Below are positions 50,040 through 58,612 of a stretch of DNA of 64,000 bases, in pieces. The stretch covers positions 3,874,501-3,938,500 of the forward strand of contig NZ_JAGINK010000001.1 in NCBI RefSeq assembly GCF_017875955.1. The letters run 5' to 3'. The notes beneath the pieces were generated by a model that searched no databases, had not been told where the DNA came from, and saw nothing but the letters and a program-made list of their open reading frames with translations. Position numbers and translations under genes: made by a program. Source of the DNA: Pseudomonas sp. BP8. GTDB lineage: Bacteria > Pseudomonadota > Gammaproteobacteria > Pseudomonadales > Pseudomonadaceae. How positions within the stretch are numbered: position 1 is the stretch's first letter; every line of letters starts with the position of its first letter.

Positions 50040-51329
50040 TCAGGCAAACAGACTGCCCCACAGCGAATAGATCACCGAAGTAATCGCCACCAGACCAACG
50101 AACACCACGAACAGGTTGGACATCGCCCCACTGTACTTGCGCATCGACGGCACCTTGCGAATCGCATACATCGGCATCAGGAACAGGATCGCCGCGATCA
50201 CTGGCCCACCGAACGACTCGATCATGCCAAGGATGCTCGGGTTGAGCGTGGCAACGATCCAGCACACCACCAGCATCAGCGCAGCGACCACACGGTCCAG
50301 CGCTTTCGCGCCCGGACGCAAGCCGGTCTTGGCGATGATGCCCTTGAGGCCTTCGCTGGCACCGATGTAGTGGCCGAGGAACGACTTGGCGATAGCGATA
50401 AAGGCAATCAGCGGTGCGGCAAAGGCGATGGCCGGGTTGTTGAAGTGGTTGGCCAGATACGACAGGATCGACAGATTCTGCGCCTTGGCCTCAGCCAGCT
50501 GGCTGCTGTCGAGGGTCAGCACGCAGCTGAAGACAAAGAACAGCACCATGGCCACCATCAACAGGTGAGCGCGCGACAGGATCTGCCCGCTGCGCTCATC
50601 AGCATGCTCGCCATAGCGACGCTTCTGGTCGACGGCGAAGGCCGAGATGATCGGCGAATGGTTGAACGAGAACACCATGACCGGAATCGCCAGCCACACG
50701 GTGTGCAGGAAGGCCGAACCGGTCGGCACCTGCATCGCGGTGTCGAGAATACCGCCGCTCCAGTGCGGCACCAGGTACAGCGCCAGCAGCGCCAGGGCGA
50801 CGATGAACGGATAGACCAGCAGGCTCATGACCTTGACCGTGGCCTGCTCGCCGCAGCGCACGATCGCCAGCAGGCCGAGGATCAACACGAACGACAGCAG
50901 CATCCGCGGTGGCGGCGTCATGTGCAGCTGGTGCTCCATGAAGCTGATGACGGTATTGGTCAGCGCCACGCTATAGATAAGCAGAATCGGGAAGATGGCG
51001 AAGAAATACAGCACGGTGATCAGTGCACCGGCCTTCAGCCCAAAGTGCTCTTCAACCACCTCAGTGATGTCGCCACCGCGCCCGGACAGGACAAAGCGGG
51101 TCAGCCCGCGGTGTGCGTAATAGGTCATCGGGAAGGCCAGGATCGCCAGGATCAGCAATGGCCAGAAGCCGCCGAGGCCGGCGTTGATCGGCAGGAACAG
51201 CGTGCCTGCACCGATGGCCGTGCCAAACAGGCCCAGCATCCAGGTTGTATCGTGACGCGACCAACTGCCGAGGGTGGCAGTGGTTGTTTCTTCGAAGCGC
51301 TGTTCAACGCTAGGGGCCTGCTCGTTCAT
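50040..51329 (-). CDS. HAAAP-family serine-type permease (SdaC/TdcC-like)
   Basis: This 429-residue inner-membrane permease has about eleven helices, exactly E. coli SdaC length. It starts with 'WMLGLFGTAIGAGTLFLPIN' (about 30-49), followed by 'VMVFSFNHSPIISAFAVDQ' (in part) and 'KSFLGHYIGASEGLKGI'. The HAAAP family imports serine, threonine or aromatic/hydroxy amino acids with H+. GGAG precedes ATG 51329; the longer frame from 51392 is rejected. Its position beside the aminotransferase and DpkA genes suggests it feeds this amino acid catabolic cluster, but the substrate is open. Confidence 0.85.
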   Translation of the reverse strand: MNEQAPSVEQRFEETTTATLGSWSRHDTTWMLGLFGTAIGAGTLFLPINAGLGGFWPLLILAILAFPMTYYAHRGLTRFVLSGRGGDITEVVEEHFGLKAGALITVLYFFAIFPILLIYSVALTNTVISFMEHQLHMTPPPRMLLSFVLILGLLAIVRCGEQATVKVMSLLVYPFIVALALLALYLVPHWSGGILDTAMQVPTGSAFLHTVWLAIPVMVFSFNHSPIISAFAVDQKRRYGEHADERSGQILSRAHLLMVAMVLFFVFSCVLTLDSSQLAEAKAQNLSILSYLANHFNNPAIAFAAPLIAFIAIAKSFLGHYIGASEGLKGIIAKTGLRPGAKALDRVVAALMLVVCWIVATLNPSILGMIESFGGPVIAAILFLMPMYAIRKVPSMRKYSGAMSNLFVVFVGLVAITSVIYSLWGSLFA

Positions 51330-51469
51330 CCGGGTGCAACTCCACTCGCAAGACTGCAACAGGCTGAGAGTGGCGAAACAGACGTATCGCACACCTCAAC
51401 CGAAAAAGAGGGGCGCGATTGTGCACTGAAAGGTGGCACTTGCGAAGCCCCGTCCGAGGGACGGTTGCA

Positions 51470-51483
51470 CTTGTCATGACAAG
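51470..51483. promoter_or_regulatory. Palindrome CTTGTCATGACAAG
   Basis: A perfect 14-bp palindrome about 140 bp upstream of the permease start. Candidate operator for the permease gene; no regulator assigned. Confidence 0.4.
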
Positions 51484-51546
51484 CGAGGTGTGAAATAGGG
51501 CCAAAGCAGCCGTGCCAGGCGTGCAGGCGCTGGCTTGGCACGCTAA

Positions 51547-51620
51547 CACCGGCAAAGCCGGTGCCATGCATTCGCGGTGATCGGGCTGGCCGCTTCGCGG
51601 GGCCAGCCCGCTCCTACAGG
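51547..51620. repeat. Hairpin plus REP variant after amaC
   Basis: A perfect CACCGGC-AAA-GCCGGTG hairpin (51547-51563) and a REP variant with GGGCTGGCCGCTTCGCGGGG (about 51583-51620) lie between the aminotransferase stop and the permease promoter. The hairpin could terminate the aminotransferase transcript (minus strand). The rest of 51330-51644 has no gene. Confidence 0.6.
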
Positions 51621-51644
51621 ACGTGGAGCGGGCTGCGAAGGCGG

Positions 51645-52841
51645 TTAGCGCTGGACTGCGGCGAACGCCTCGGCCACACGGCGCAGGTTGGCCGGACGCA
51701 GGCCCGACATGCACACCCGGCCGCTGTCGATCAGGTACACGCCGAACTCGTCGCGCAGGCGGCGCACTTGCTCGACGCTGAAACCGGTGTAGCTGAACAT
51801 GCCGCGCTGACGCAGGAAGAACTGGAAGTCCTGGCCCGGCAGCAGTTCGCCGAGCAGATCAACCAGACCTTGGCGCATTTCGAGGATACGCTTGCGCATC
51901 ACTTCGACTTCCGCCACCCATTGCGCATTCAGTTCAGCATCGCCCAGCACGCCAGCCACCAGCTGCGCGCCGAAATTGGGCGGGCTGGAGTAGTTGCGGC
52001 GCACGGTCGCCTTGAGCTGGCCGAGCACGCTCTGGGCAGTGCCCTGATCGTCGCAGACCACCGACAGGCCCCCTACCCGCTCGCCGTACAGCGAGAAGAT
52101 CTTCGAGAACGAGTTGCTCACCAGGCACGGCACGCCGGCCCGGGCCATTTCACGAATGGCGTAGGCGTCTTCCACCAAGCCTTCGCCAAAGCCCTGGTAG
52201 GCGATATCGAGGAACGGGATCAGCTGACGCGCCTTGACCACTTCAACCACTTGTTGCCACTGGCTCTGATCGAGGTCGACGCCGGTCGGGTTGTGGCAGC
52301 ACGGGTGGAGCAGCACCACGCTGTTTTCCGGCAGGCCTTGCAGGGTTGCCAGCATGCCGGCGAAATCCACGCCACGGGTAGCCGAGTCGAAGTACGGGTA
52401 GGTGTGAACCTTGAAGCCTGCCCCTTCGAAGATCGCCCGGTGGTTGTCCCAGGTCGGATTGCTGACCCAGACTTCGGCCTGCGGGAAGTAGCGCTTGAGG
52501 AAGTCTGCACCGACCTTCAGCGCACCCGAGCCGCCAACCGTCTGCACGGTAGCCACACGCCCGCCGGTCACGGCCGGGTGGTCAGCACCGAACAGCAGCG
52601 CCTGGATCGCCTGGCGGTAGCTGGCCAGACCTTCCATCGGCAGGTACAACGACGCCTCGTGAGGCTGCCCGGCCAGGCGCTTTTCCACCTCGGCCACCGC
52701 CGCCAGCTGCGGCACGACGCCGGCTTCATCGTAGTAAAGGCCGATACTCAGGTTGACCTTGTCGGCACGCGGATCGGCCTTGAAGGTATCCATCAGCGAA
52801 AGAATCGGATCACCAGCATAGGCATCGACATGTTTGAACAC
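51645..52841 (-). CDS. amaC: Class I aminotransferase, AmaC/TyrB type
   Basis: This 398-residue PLP-dependent aminotransferase of the aspartate/aromatic (TyrB) family has 'LSIGLYYDEAGVVPQL' near the N-terminus, 'HPCCHNPTGVDL' (179-190), PLP lysine Lys247 in 'NSFSKIFSLYGERVGGLS', and 'SGRVCMSGLRPANL' near the C-terminus with the substrate Arg. By position next to dpkA and amaD it corresponds, from memory, to P. putida AmaC, the aminotransferase of D-lysine breakdown; TyrB activity on aromatic amino acids is also likely. The start is GTG 52841 with AAGGAG 9 nt upstream. Gene name by synteny, so moderate confidence. Confidence 0.75.
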   Translation of the reverse strand: MFKHVDAYAGDPILSLMDTFKADPRADKVNLSIGLYYDEAGVVPQLAAVAEVEKRLAGQPHEASLYLPMEGLASYRQAIQALLFGADHPAVTGGRVATVQTVGGSGALKVGADFLKRYFPQAEVWVSNPTWDNHRAIFEGAGFKVHTYPYFDSATRGVDFAGMLATLQGLPENSVVLLHPCCHNPTGVDLDQSQWQQVVEVVKARQLIPFLDIAYQGFGEGLVEDAYAIREMARAGVPCLVSNSFSKIFSLYGERVGGLSVVCDDQGTAQSVLGQLKATVRRNYSSPPNFGAQLVAGVLGDAELNAQWVAEVEVMRKRILEMRQGLVDLLGELLPGQDFQFFLRQRGMFSYTGFSVEQVRRLRDEFGVYLIDSGRVCMSGLRPANLRRVAEAFAAVQR

Positions 52842-52972
52842 AGCGCACAGCTCCTTGAATCAGAACAGTTCAAAAAAGGCTTCAGCGAGGATACCCGGAG
52901 TCGGCCTCAAGGAACATCACCTAAGTGCAAGAGGGTCTGTGCAGACGCGCACGACCCCGCCTCAACGCTCGC

Positions 52973-53998
52973 TCAGGCGAGCAATGCCCTGAGCGCGTGC
53001 AGCTCCTGCTCGGTCACCGCTACCCCTTCGCGCGCCGCCACCTCACGCTCGCGATAACGCCGCTCGCCCGGCAGCCGCGACAGCCCGACCGCCTGCATCT
53101 GCTCGACCAGCTCGCGACTGCGCTGGGCAAAACGATCGCCCTCGGCCTTGCTTGGATCGATGACGATGAGCAGTTGCCCGGTCCACGGCGTCTTCGCCCC
53201 TGGGTGGCTTGCCCAGTCGAACTCCCAGGAGAAGTTGCCGCCAGTCAGTGCCGCCGCCAACAGCTCCACCATCATAGAAAGCGCCGAGCCCTTATGGCCG
53301 CCAAACGGTAGCAACGCACCGCCTTCGAGAATCGCCTTGGGATCACAGCTGGGCTGGCCCTGCGCGTCGACGCCGATGCCCGGCGGCAACTGCTGCCCCT
53401 CGCGCGCGGCAATCTGCACGTCGCCATGAGCCATGGCGCTGGTGGCCATGTCGAACACAATCGGGTCGCTGTCGGCACACGGCGCGGCAAAAGCAATCGG
53501 GTTGGTGCCGAACAACGGCTTGCGCGCACCATGCGGTACCACGCAGGTCATGCTGTTGACCACGCTCAAGGCCACCAGCCCTTCATCGGCAAAGGGTTCG
53601 ACATCCGGCCAGAGTGCGGCGAAATGGTGCGAATTATGGATCGCCAGCACCGCAATGCCAGCGCTGCGTGCTTTCTCTACCAGCAGTGGCCTGGCCGCCG
53701 CCAGCGCCGGCTGGGCGAAGCCACCGCCGGCGTCGACCCGCACATAGCCGGAGGCGACGTCACTCACCTGCGGCTCGGCCTGGCCATTGACCCAGCCACT
53801 GGCCAGGGTCGAGACATACCCCGGAATCCGGAATACCCCATGGCTATGGGCGCCATCACGTTGCGCACTGGCGCAGTTGTCGGCGAGCGCCTCTGCTACC
53901 GATGGGCTGCAGCCATGGCGCTGGAAGATAGCTTGCAGCAGCCCCTGCAATTCGGCGAAGGGCATTCGCACGAGGGGGCTGGTGGTAGGTGCGGACAT
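52973..53998 (-). CDS. dpkA: Delta1-piperideine-2-carboxylate reductase DpkA (Ldh family)
   Basis: This 341-residue protein of the malate/L-lactate dehydrogenase (Ldh/MDG2) family shows 'RDGAHSHGVFRIPGYV', 'HNSHHFAALWPDVEPFA', 'FGTNPIAFAAP' and 'DMATSAMAHG'. This fold uses NADPH. DpkA reduces cyclic imines to L-pipecolate and L-proline and stands in the D-lysine to pipecolate path. AAAGGAGC lies 7 nt before ATG 53998, so the longer frame from 54058 is not used. Divergent from the RpiR gene; a 16-bp palindrome lies between. Confidence 0.85.
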   Translation of the reverse strand: MSAPTTSPLVRMPFAELQGLLQAIFQRHGCSPSVAEALADNCASAQRDGAHSHGVFRIPGYVSTLASGWVNGQAEPQVSDVASGYVRVDAGGGFAQPALAAARPLLVEKARSAGIAVLAIHNSHHFAALWPDVEPFADEGLVALSVVNSMTCVVPHGARKPLFGTNPIAFAAPCADSDPIVFDMATSAMAHGDVQIAAREGQQLPPGIGVDAQGQPSCDPKAILEGGALLPFGGHKGSALSMMVELLAAALTGGNFSWEFDWASHPGAKTPWTGQLLIVIDPSKAEGDRFAQRSRELVEQMQAVGLSRLPGERRYREREVAAREGVAVTEQELHALRALLA

Positions 53999-54063
53999 CT
54001 GAAGCTCCTTTGTTGACTTTATTGGAAGCGCAGCGTTGGCAATGACAAAAACTTTCACGGATG

Positions 54064-54079
54064 TGACAGGTATCTGTCA
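54064..54079. promoter_or_regulatory. Palindrome TGACAG-GTAT-CTGTCA, candidate operator
   Basis: A perfect inverted repeat in the dpkA/RpiR divergent region. Two direct copies of TGTTGACTT (about 54011-54019 and 54082-54090) flank it. A likely binding site for the adjacent RpiR-type regulator. Confidence 0.55.
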
Positions 54080-54145
54080 AATGTTGACTTGGTGACAGAA
54101 AAGATCCATTTTCTATTGCACGCCTCACCCACCCCGGAGTACGCC

Positions 54146-55018
54146 ATGAGCCAGTCGATCAAGCAACGCCTCGAGAGCAGCCTGCACAGCGCAGCCGCCT
54201 CTGGCCGGACGATCGCCAGCTACATGCTCGCCAACCTCCACGAACTGCCATTCCAGACCTCGGCCAGCATCGCTGAGAAGCTCGGTGTCAGTGAATCCAG
54301 CGTCGGTCGCTTCTGCCGCTCGCTTGGCTATGCCCACCTCAAGGCGCTCAAGCAGGACCTGCAGAGCGATCTCGGTGATGGTCCGTGGCTGGTGGGTGAC
54401 CGCCTGCAGGAATATCGCCAGACCCACGATGACAGCGCAAGCGCTGGCAGCCTCGAACTGGAAATCGCCGCCCTGGTGCGCGTGCATGAGTACAGCCGCA
54501 GCGAGGCCTGGCATCAGGTCGCCGAACGTCTGGCGCAGCGGCCACGGGTATTTATCGCCGGTTTTCAGACCGAGCGCGGCGTCGCCCAGTGCATGACCCA
54601 TCTGCTGCACTACCTGCGCGACGGTGTGCAGGCCGTTGATGGCAGTGCCGGCCACTTCGGCGAAGTGCTGCTGGGCAACCCCGACAACAGCGCCCTGGTG
54701 GTGTTCGAGGCGCGCCGCTATTCCCGCCACGCCCTGCTGCTGTGCCAGAAGGCACGCCAGGCCGGCATCCCGGTCACACTGGTGACCGACACCTTCTGTG
54801 AATGGGCCGAGGCCAACGCCGACGAGGTGTTTCGCATCCCCACCGAGTTCAATCTGTTCTGGGAATCCACCTCGGCAATGCTGTCGTGGGTCCACCTGAT
54901 GGTCAACGAGGTCTGCAAGAAACTCGGGCCTGATGTTGAAAAACGCCTGGAAGCAACTGCCGCTCTACATAACGAATTCGTCGGCTACACCTCGTGGCCA
55001 GCGGACAAACAACAATAG
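54146..55018 (+). CDS. RpiR-family regulator (HTH plus SIS)
   Basis: This 290-residue transcription regulator has an N-terminal RpiR-type HTH (about 1-80; 'TSASIAEKLGVSESSVGRFC') and a SIS-like domain (about 128-265; 'RVFIAGFQTERGVAQ', 'GNPDNSALVVFEARRYSR'). SIS domains usually bind phosphosugars, but in this amino acid cluster the ligand may be an amino or keto acid. GGAG is 6 nt before ATG 54146. Between dpkA (divergent) and the ABC transporter genes (downstream), so it probably controls both. Confidence 0.87.
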   Translation: MSQSIKQRLESSLHSAAASGRTIASYMLANLHELPFQTSASIAEKLGVSESSVGRFCRSLGYAHLKALKQDLQSDLGDGPWLVGDRLQEYRQTHDDSASAGSLELEIAALVRVHEYSRSEAWHQVAERLAQRPRVFIAGFQTERGVAQCMTHLLHYLRDGVQAVDGSAGHFGEVLLGNPDNSALVVFEARRYSRHALLLCQKARQAGIPVTLVTDTFCEWAEANADEVFRIPTEFNLFWESTSAMLSWVHLMVNEVCKKLGPDVEKRLEATAALHNEFVGYTSWPADKQQ

Positions 55019-55044
55019 CAAGCGTGCAACCCTAGAGGTGCGAG

Positions 55045-55797
55045 ATGAACAAGACCATGACTGTGGTGGGCGCGTGTGCCCTGTTGCTGGCGGGCGCTGC
55101 GAGCGCCGAGACCCTGCGGTTCGCCACCGAGGGCGCCTACCCGCCCTTCAACTATGTCGATGCCGATAACACCCTGCATGGCTTCGATATCGATATCACC
55201 CATGCCTTGTGCGAGCAGATGAAAGTCGAGTGCACGCTGGTCGCGCAAGACTGGGAAGGGATCATTCCGGCACTGATGGCGCGCAAATACGATGCCGTCG
55301 TCGCCTCAATGATCGATACCGAAGAACGGCGCAAGAAGATTGCCTTCACCGACCACTACTACCGCACTCCACTGACCGTCGCCGTCGCCAAGGACAGCCC
55401 GATCAGCGACGCCCAGACGGACTTCAAGGGCTACACCGTTGGCGCCCAGTCGTCATCGACCCAAGCCATCTATGCCGAAGACGTGTACGCCAAGGCCGGC
55501 GCCGACGTGAAACTTTACCCGACCATGGACGAGGCCAACGCCGACCTGGCTGCCGGGCGCCTGGACGGGGTGATCGCCGACAAGTTTCCACTGCTCGACT
55601 GGCACAAGAAGAACGGCCAGGACTGCTGCAGGATCCTTGGTGACGTCAACCAGACCAAGGCCGATGCGGCAATTGCCGTGCGCAAGGATGACCAGGCGCT
55701 GCGCGAGCGTCTGAACAAGGCCTTGGGCGAAATCGTTGCCAACGGCACGTATCAGAAGATCGCCAGCAAGTACTTTGAATTCGACATCTATAACTGA
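55045..55797 (+). CDS. Polar amino acid ABC transporter, periplasmic binding protein
   Basis: This 250-residue class-3 extracellular solute-binding protein has a signal peptide (about 1-21, ASA). 'TEGAYPPFNYVDADNTLHGF' (in part) and 'QDWEGIIPALMARKYDAVVA' are the family hallmarks. Asp/Arg residues for alpha-amino acid binding are in 'DIDITHALC' and 'DTEERRKK'. Members ArgT/HisJ bind cationic amino acids, consistent with lysine. GAGGTG precedes the ATG. First gene of the transporter operon, 26 bp after the RpiR gene. Confidence 0.9.
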   Translation: MNKTMTVVGACALLLAGAASAETLRFATEGAYPPFNYVDADNTLHGFDIDITHALCEQMKVECTLVAQDWEGIIPALMARKYDAVVASMIDTEERRKKIAFTDHYYRTPLTVAVAKDSPISDAQTDFKGYTVGAQSSSTQAIYAEDVYAKAGADVKLYPTMDEANADLAAGRLDGVIADKFPLLDWHKKNGQDCCRILGDVNQTKADAAIAVRKDDQALRERLNKALGEIVANGTYQKIASKYFEFDIYN

Positions 55798-55899
55798 GCC
55801 TTTGCCGACTGGCGCTGTGCACACGCTTTGTCACTGACGCTGCCTGTCAGGGCTGGCCTGTTGGCGGGGTCGGCCCATTCTTTCAGTGGGGATTCACCC

Positions 55900-56619
55900 A
55901 TGCTCGATCAACTGTCCTTGCTGTCCTTTGCCAGCGGTGGCTGGGGCCAGGCGCTGCTCGCCGGCGCCTTGGTCACCGTGTCGCTTGCCCTCGCCTGTCT
56001 GCCGATCGGCTTGCCGCTGGGTCTGGTTGTCGCCATGGCGGCGCGTTCACGCAAGCGCCTGCCACGGGCCTGGGCAACCACCTTTTCCACCGTATTCCGC
56101 GGCCTGCCCGAACTGCTCACCCTGCTCATCATCTATTACGGCTGCCAGATTGCCGCGCAAAACCTGCTGGCCGCGATGGGCTATGAAGGCGAGGTACTGA
56201 TCAATACCTTTCTTGCCGCAATGATCGCCTTCAGCCTGGTGTTCGCCGCATTCTCCAGCGAAATCTGGCTGGCGGCCTTCAAGACCCTGCCCAAGGGTCA
56301 GCTGGAGGCCTGCGCTGCGCTGGGCCTGAGCAAGCGCACCGGGTTCTTCAAGGTAGTCCTGCCGCAACTGACCCGCATCGCTCTGCCTGGCTTGTCCAAT
56401 AACTGGCTGTCGCTGCTCAAGGACACCTCGCTGGTATCGACCATCTCCCTTGTCGACCTGATGCGCCAGACCAACCTGGCCGTCAGCGTCACCAAGGAGC
56501 CGATGTTCTTCTATGGCGTCGCCTGCCTGGGCTACCTGCTGTTCTCGGCGCTCTCGGGGCGGGTCTTCGCCTTCATTGAACGGCGCTGCAGCCGCCACCT
56601 GCAAGGAGCACGTGCATGA
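55900..56619 (+). CDS. Amino acid ABC permease 1
   Basis: This 239-residue HisQ-type inner-membrane permease has about five helices and the EAA motif 'FKTLPKGQLEACAALGLS' (about 126-143). 'FSTVFRGLPELLTLLIIYY' is the other hallmark. ATG 55900 is chosen with GGGGA upstream; the longer frame from 55828 is rejected. Ends in an ATGA overlap with the next permease, the usual HisQM pair. Confidence 0.9.
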   Translation: MLDQLSLLSFASGGWGQALLAGALVTVSLALACLPIGLPLGLVVAMAARSRKRLPRAWATTFSTVFRGLPELLTLLIIYYGCQIAAQNLLAAMGYEGEVLINTFLAAMIAFSLVFAAFSSEIWLAAFKTLPKGQLEACAALGLSKRTGFFKVVLPQLTRIALPGLSNNWLSLLKDTSLVSTISLVDLMRQTNLAVSVTKEPMFFYGVACLGYLLFSALSGRVFAFIERRCSRHLQGARA

Positions 56620-57326
56620 GCCTGGAACAACTGATGGGCATGGTGCTCGACCCGCAGCTGCTCGAGCGCTATGGGCCACGCTTTATCGATGGCCTGCTGG
56701 TAACCGCCAAGCTGGTGGCGATTTCCTTCACGCTCGGTGCGGTACTTGGCCTGCTGCTGGCGTTGGCGCGAATGTCCAGGCAGCCACTGGTAAACCGCCT
56801 GGCTGCCGGCTACATCTACTTCTTCCGCGGCTCGCCGCTGCTGGCGCAACTGTTTCTGCTGTATTACGGCCTCGGCTCGCTGAAGAGCTTCTGGCAGGAC
56901 CTGGGCATGTGGTGGTTCTTCCGCGACGCCTGGTACTGCGCCCTGCTCGCCTTCACCCTGAACACCGCGGCTTACCAGGCAGAGATCTTCCGCGGCAGTC
57001 TGCTGGCAATCGCCCCAGGGCAATACGAAGCCGCTCGGGCACTGAACCTGAAACGCTCGACCACTTTTTTCAAGGTGATCATGCCGCAGTCGTTGCTGGT
57101 GGCCATCGGCCCCTTGGGCAATGAACTGATCCTGATGATCAAGGCCAGCGCGATTGCCTCGCTGGTGACGATCTACGACCTCATGGGCGTGACCAAGCTG
57201 GCCTTTTCACGCAGCTTCGACTTTCAGATCTACCTGTGGGCAGCCGTGCTCTACCTGCTGATCGTGGAAATCGTCCGGCGCACCCTGAAACACCTGGAAG
57301 CCCGCCTGGGCCGCCACCTGAACTGA
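56616..57326 (+). CDS. Amino acid ABC permease 2
   Basis: This 236-residue HisM-type inner-membrane permease has 'YIYFFRGSPLLAQLFLLYYG', 'NTAAYQAEIFRGSLLAIAPG' and the EAA motif 'PGQYEAARALNLKRS'. It forms the channel with permease 1. Starts in a 4-bp overlap with it and is followed 16 bp later by amaD. Confidence 0.9.
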   Translation: MSLEQLMGMVLDPQLLERYGPRFIDGLLVTAKLVAISFTLGAVLGLLLALARMSRQPLVNRLAAGYIYFFRGSPLLAQLFLLYYGLGSLKSFWQDLGMWWFFRDAWYCALLAFTLNTAAYQAEIFRGSLLAIAPGQYEAARALNLKRSTTFFKVIMPQSLLVAIGPLGNELILMIKASAIASLVTIYDLMGVTKLAFSRSFDFQIYLWAAVLYLLIVEIVRRTLKHLEARLGRHLN

Positions 57327-57342
57327 CCGAAGGATACGCTCC

Positions 57343-58587
57343 ATGTATTGCCAGACCATCGTATTGGGCGCCGGTATCGTCGGCGTCAGCACCGCGTTGC
57401 ACCTGCAAGCGCGCGGCCGCCAGGTGATCCTGATCGACCGCGACACGCCGGGTAGCGGCACCAGCCATGGCAATGCCGGGCTGATCGAGCGCTCCAGCGT
57501 CATCCCCTACGCTTTTCCGCGCAGTGTCGGCGCATTGCTGCGCTATGGCCTGAACCGCCAGCCCGACGTGCGTTACAGCCTGCTGCACTTGCCCAAGGCG
57601 GCGCCGTGGCTGCTGCGCTACTGGCGCCAGTCGGCGCCCAGCCGACTGGCCGCTGCGGCGGCCGACATGCTGCCGCTGGTGCAGCGCTGCGTCGAAGAGC
57701 ACGATGCGCTGATCGAAGCCGCAGGGCTGACTGCAGTGGTCCAGGCCAAGGGCTGGATCGAGGTGTATCGCGATCCGGCCCTGTTCGCCCAGGCCAAGGC
57801 TGAGGTCAAGGGCCTCGCCCGCTATGGCCTGCGCTATGAGATCCTCGAACGCGAACAACTGCAGGCCCGCGAGCAGCGCCTGGGCAACGACGTGATCGGC
57901 GGTATCCACTGGCTCGACCCGAAGACCGTCAGCAACCCTGGCGGCCTCACCCGCGGTTACGCCGCACTCTTCGTCAAGCGTGGCGGGCAGTTTATCCAGG
58001 GCGATGCGCGCAGCCTGCGTCAGGTCGACGGCCACTGGCAGGTCGACAGCCAACGCGGGCCAATCAGCGCTGACGAAGTGGTGGCCTGCCTCGGGCCGCA
58101 GTCCGCCGAGCTGTATGCGCCCCTTGGCTACCGTTTCCCGCTGGGGATCAAGCGCGGCTACCACATGCACTACGCGACCCTTGATGACGCCCAGTTGCAG
58201 CATTCGATCTGCGATACCCAGGGCGGCTACGTACTGGCGCCGATGGCGCGCGGCGTGCGCCTGACCACCGGGATCGAGTTCGCCGCCAGCGATGCGCCGG
58301 GCAACGAGATCCAGCTCAACCGCTGCGAAACCCTGGCCCGACAGCTGTTCCCGGCCCTGGGCGAACGCCTGGATGACACCCCCTGGCTCGGCCGCCGCCC
58401 GTGCATGCCGGACATGCGCCCGGTGATCGGCCCAGCCTCCCGCCACAAGGGCCTGTGGTTCAACTTTGGTCACGCCCATCACGGCCTGACCCTTGGCCCG
58501 GTCTGCGGCCGCTTGCTGGCCGAACTGGTCACCGGCGAAGCACCGTTCACCGACCCGGCACCCTACAGCGCTGCACGCTTCGACTAA
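57343..58587 (+). CDS. amaD: FAD-dependent D-amino acid dehydrogenase, AmaD-like
   Basis: This 414-residue FAD-dependent oxidoreductase of the DadA type has the dinucleotide motif 'VLGAGIVGVSTALHLQARG' (about 5-23), 'GTSHGNAGLIERSSVIPYA' (about 44-62) and the C-terminal FAD signature 'GHAHHGLTLGPVCG'. D-amino acid oxidase/dehydrogenases deaminate D-amino acids to keto acids with electrons to the respiratory chain. In P. putida AmaD acts on D-lysine; that identity rests on synteny with dpkA, the aminotransferase and the transporter. GAAGGA lies upstream of the ATG. Confidence 0.85.
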   Translation: MYCQTIVLGAGIVGVSTALHLQARGRQVILIDRDTPGSGTSHGNAGLIERSSVIPYAFPRSVGALLRYGLNRQPDVRYSLLHLPKAAPWLLRYWRQSAPSRLAAAAADMLPLVQRCVEEHDALIEAAGLTAVVQAKGWIEVYRDPALFAQAKAEVKGLARYGLRYEILEREQLQAREQRLGNDVIGGIHWLDPKTVSNPGGLTRGYAALFVKRGGQFIQGDARSLRQVDGHWQVDSQRGPISADEVVACLGPQSAELYAPLGYRFPLGIKRGYHMHYATLDDAQLQHSICDTQGGYVLAPMARGVRLTTGIEFAASDAPGNEIQLNRCETLARQLFPALGERLDDTPWLGRRPCMPDMRPVIGPASRHKGLWFNFGHAHHGLTLGPVCGRLLAELVTGEAPFTDPAPYSAARFD

Positions 58588-58612
58588 ACCATCCCAGCGG
58601 GAGAACAACACT

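Noticed and set aside
50019..51479. 486-residue ORF antisense to the HAAAP permease
   Set aside because: Low-complexity His/Gln/Arg-rich shadow of a membrane protein gene.
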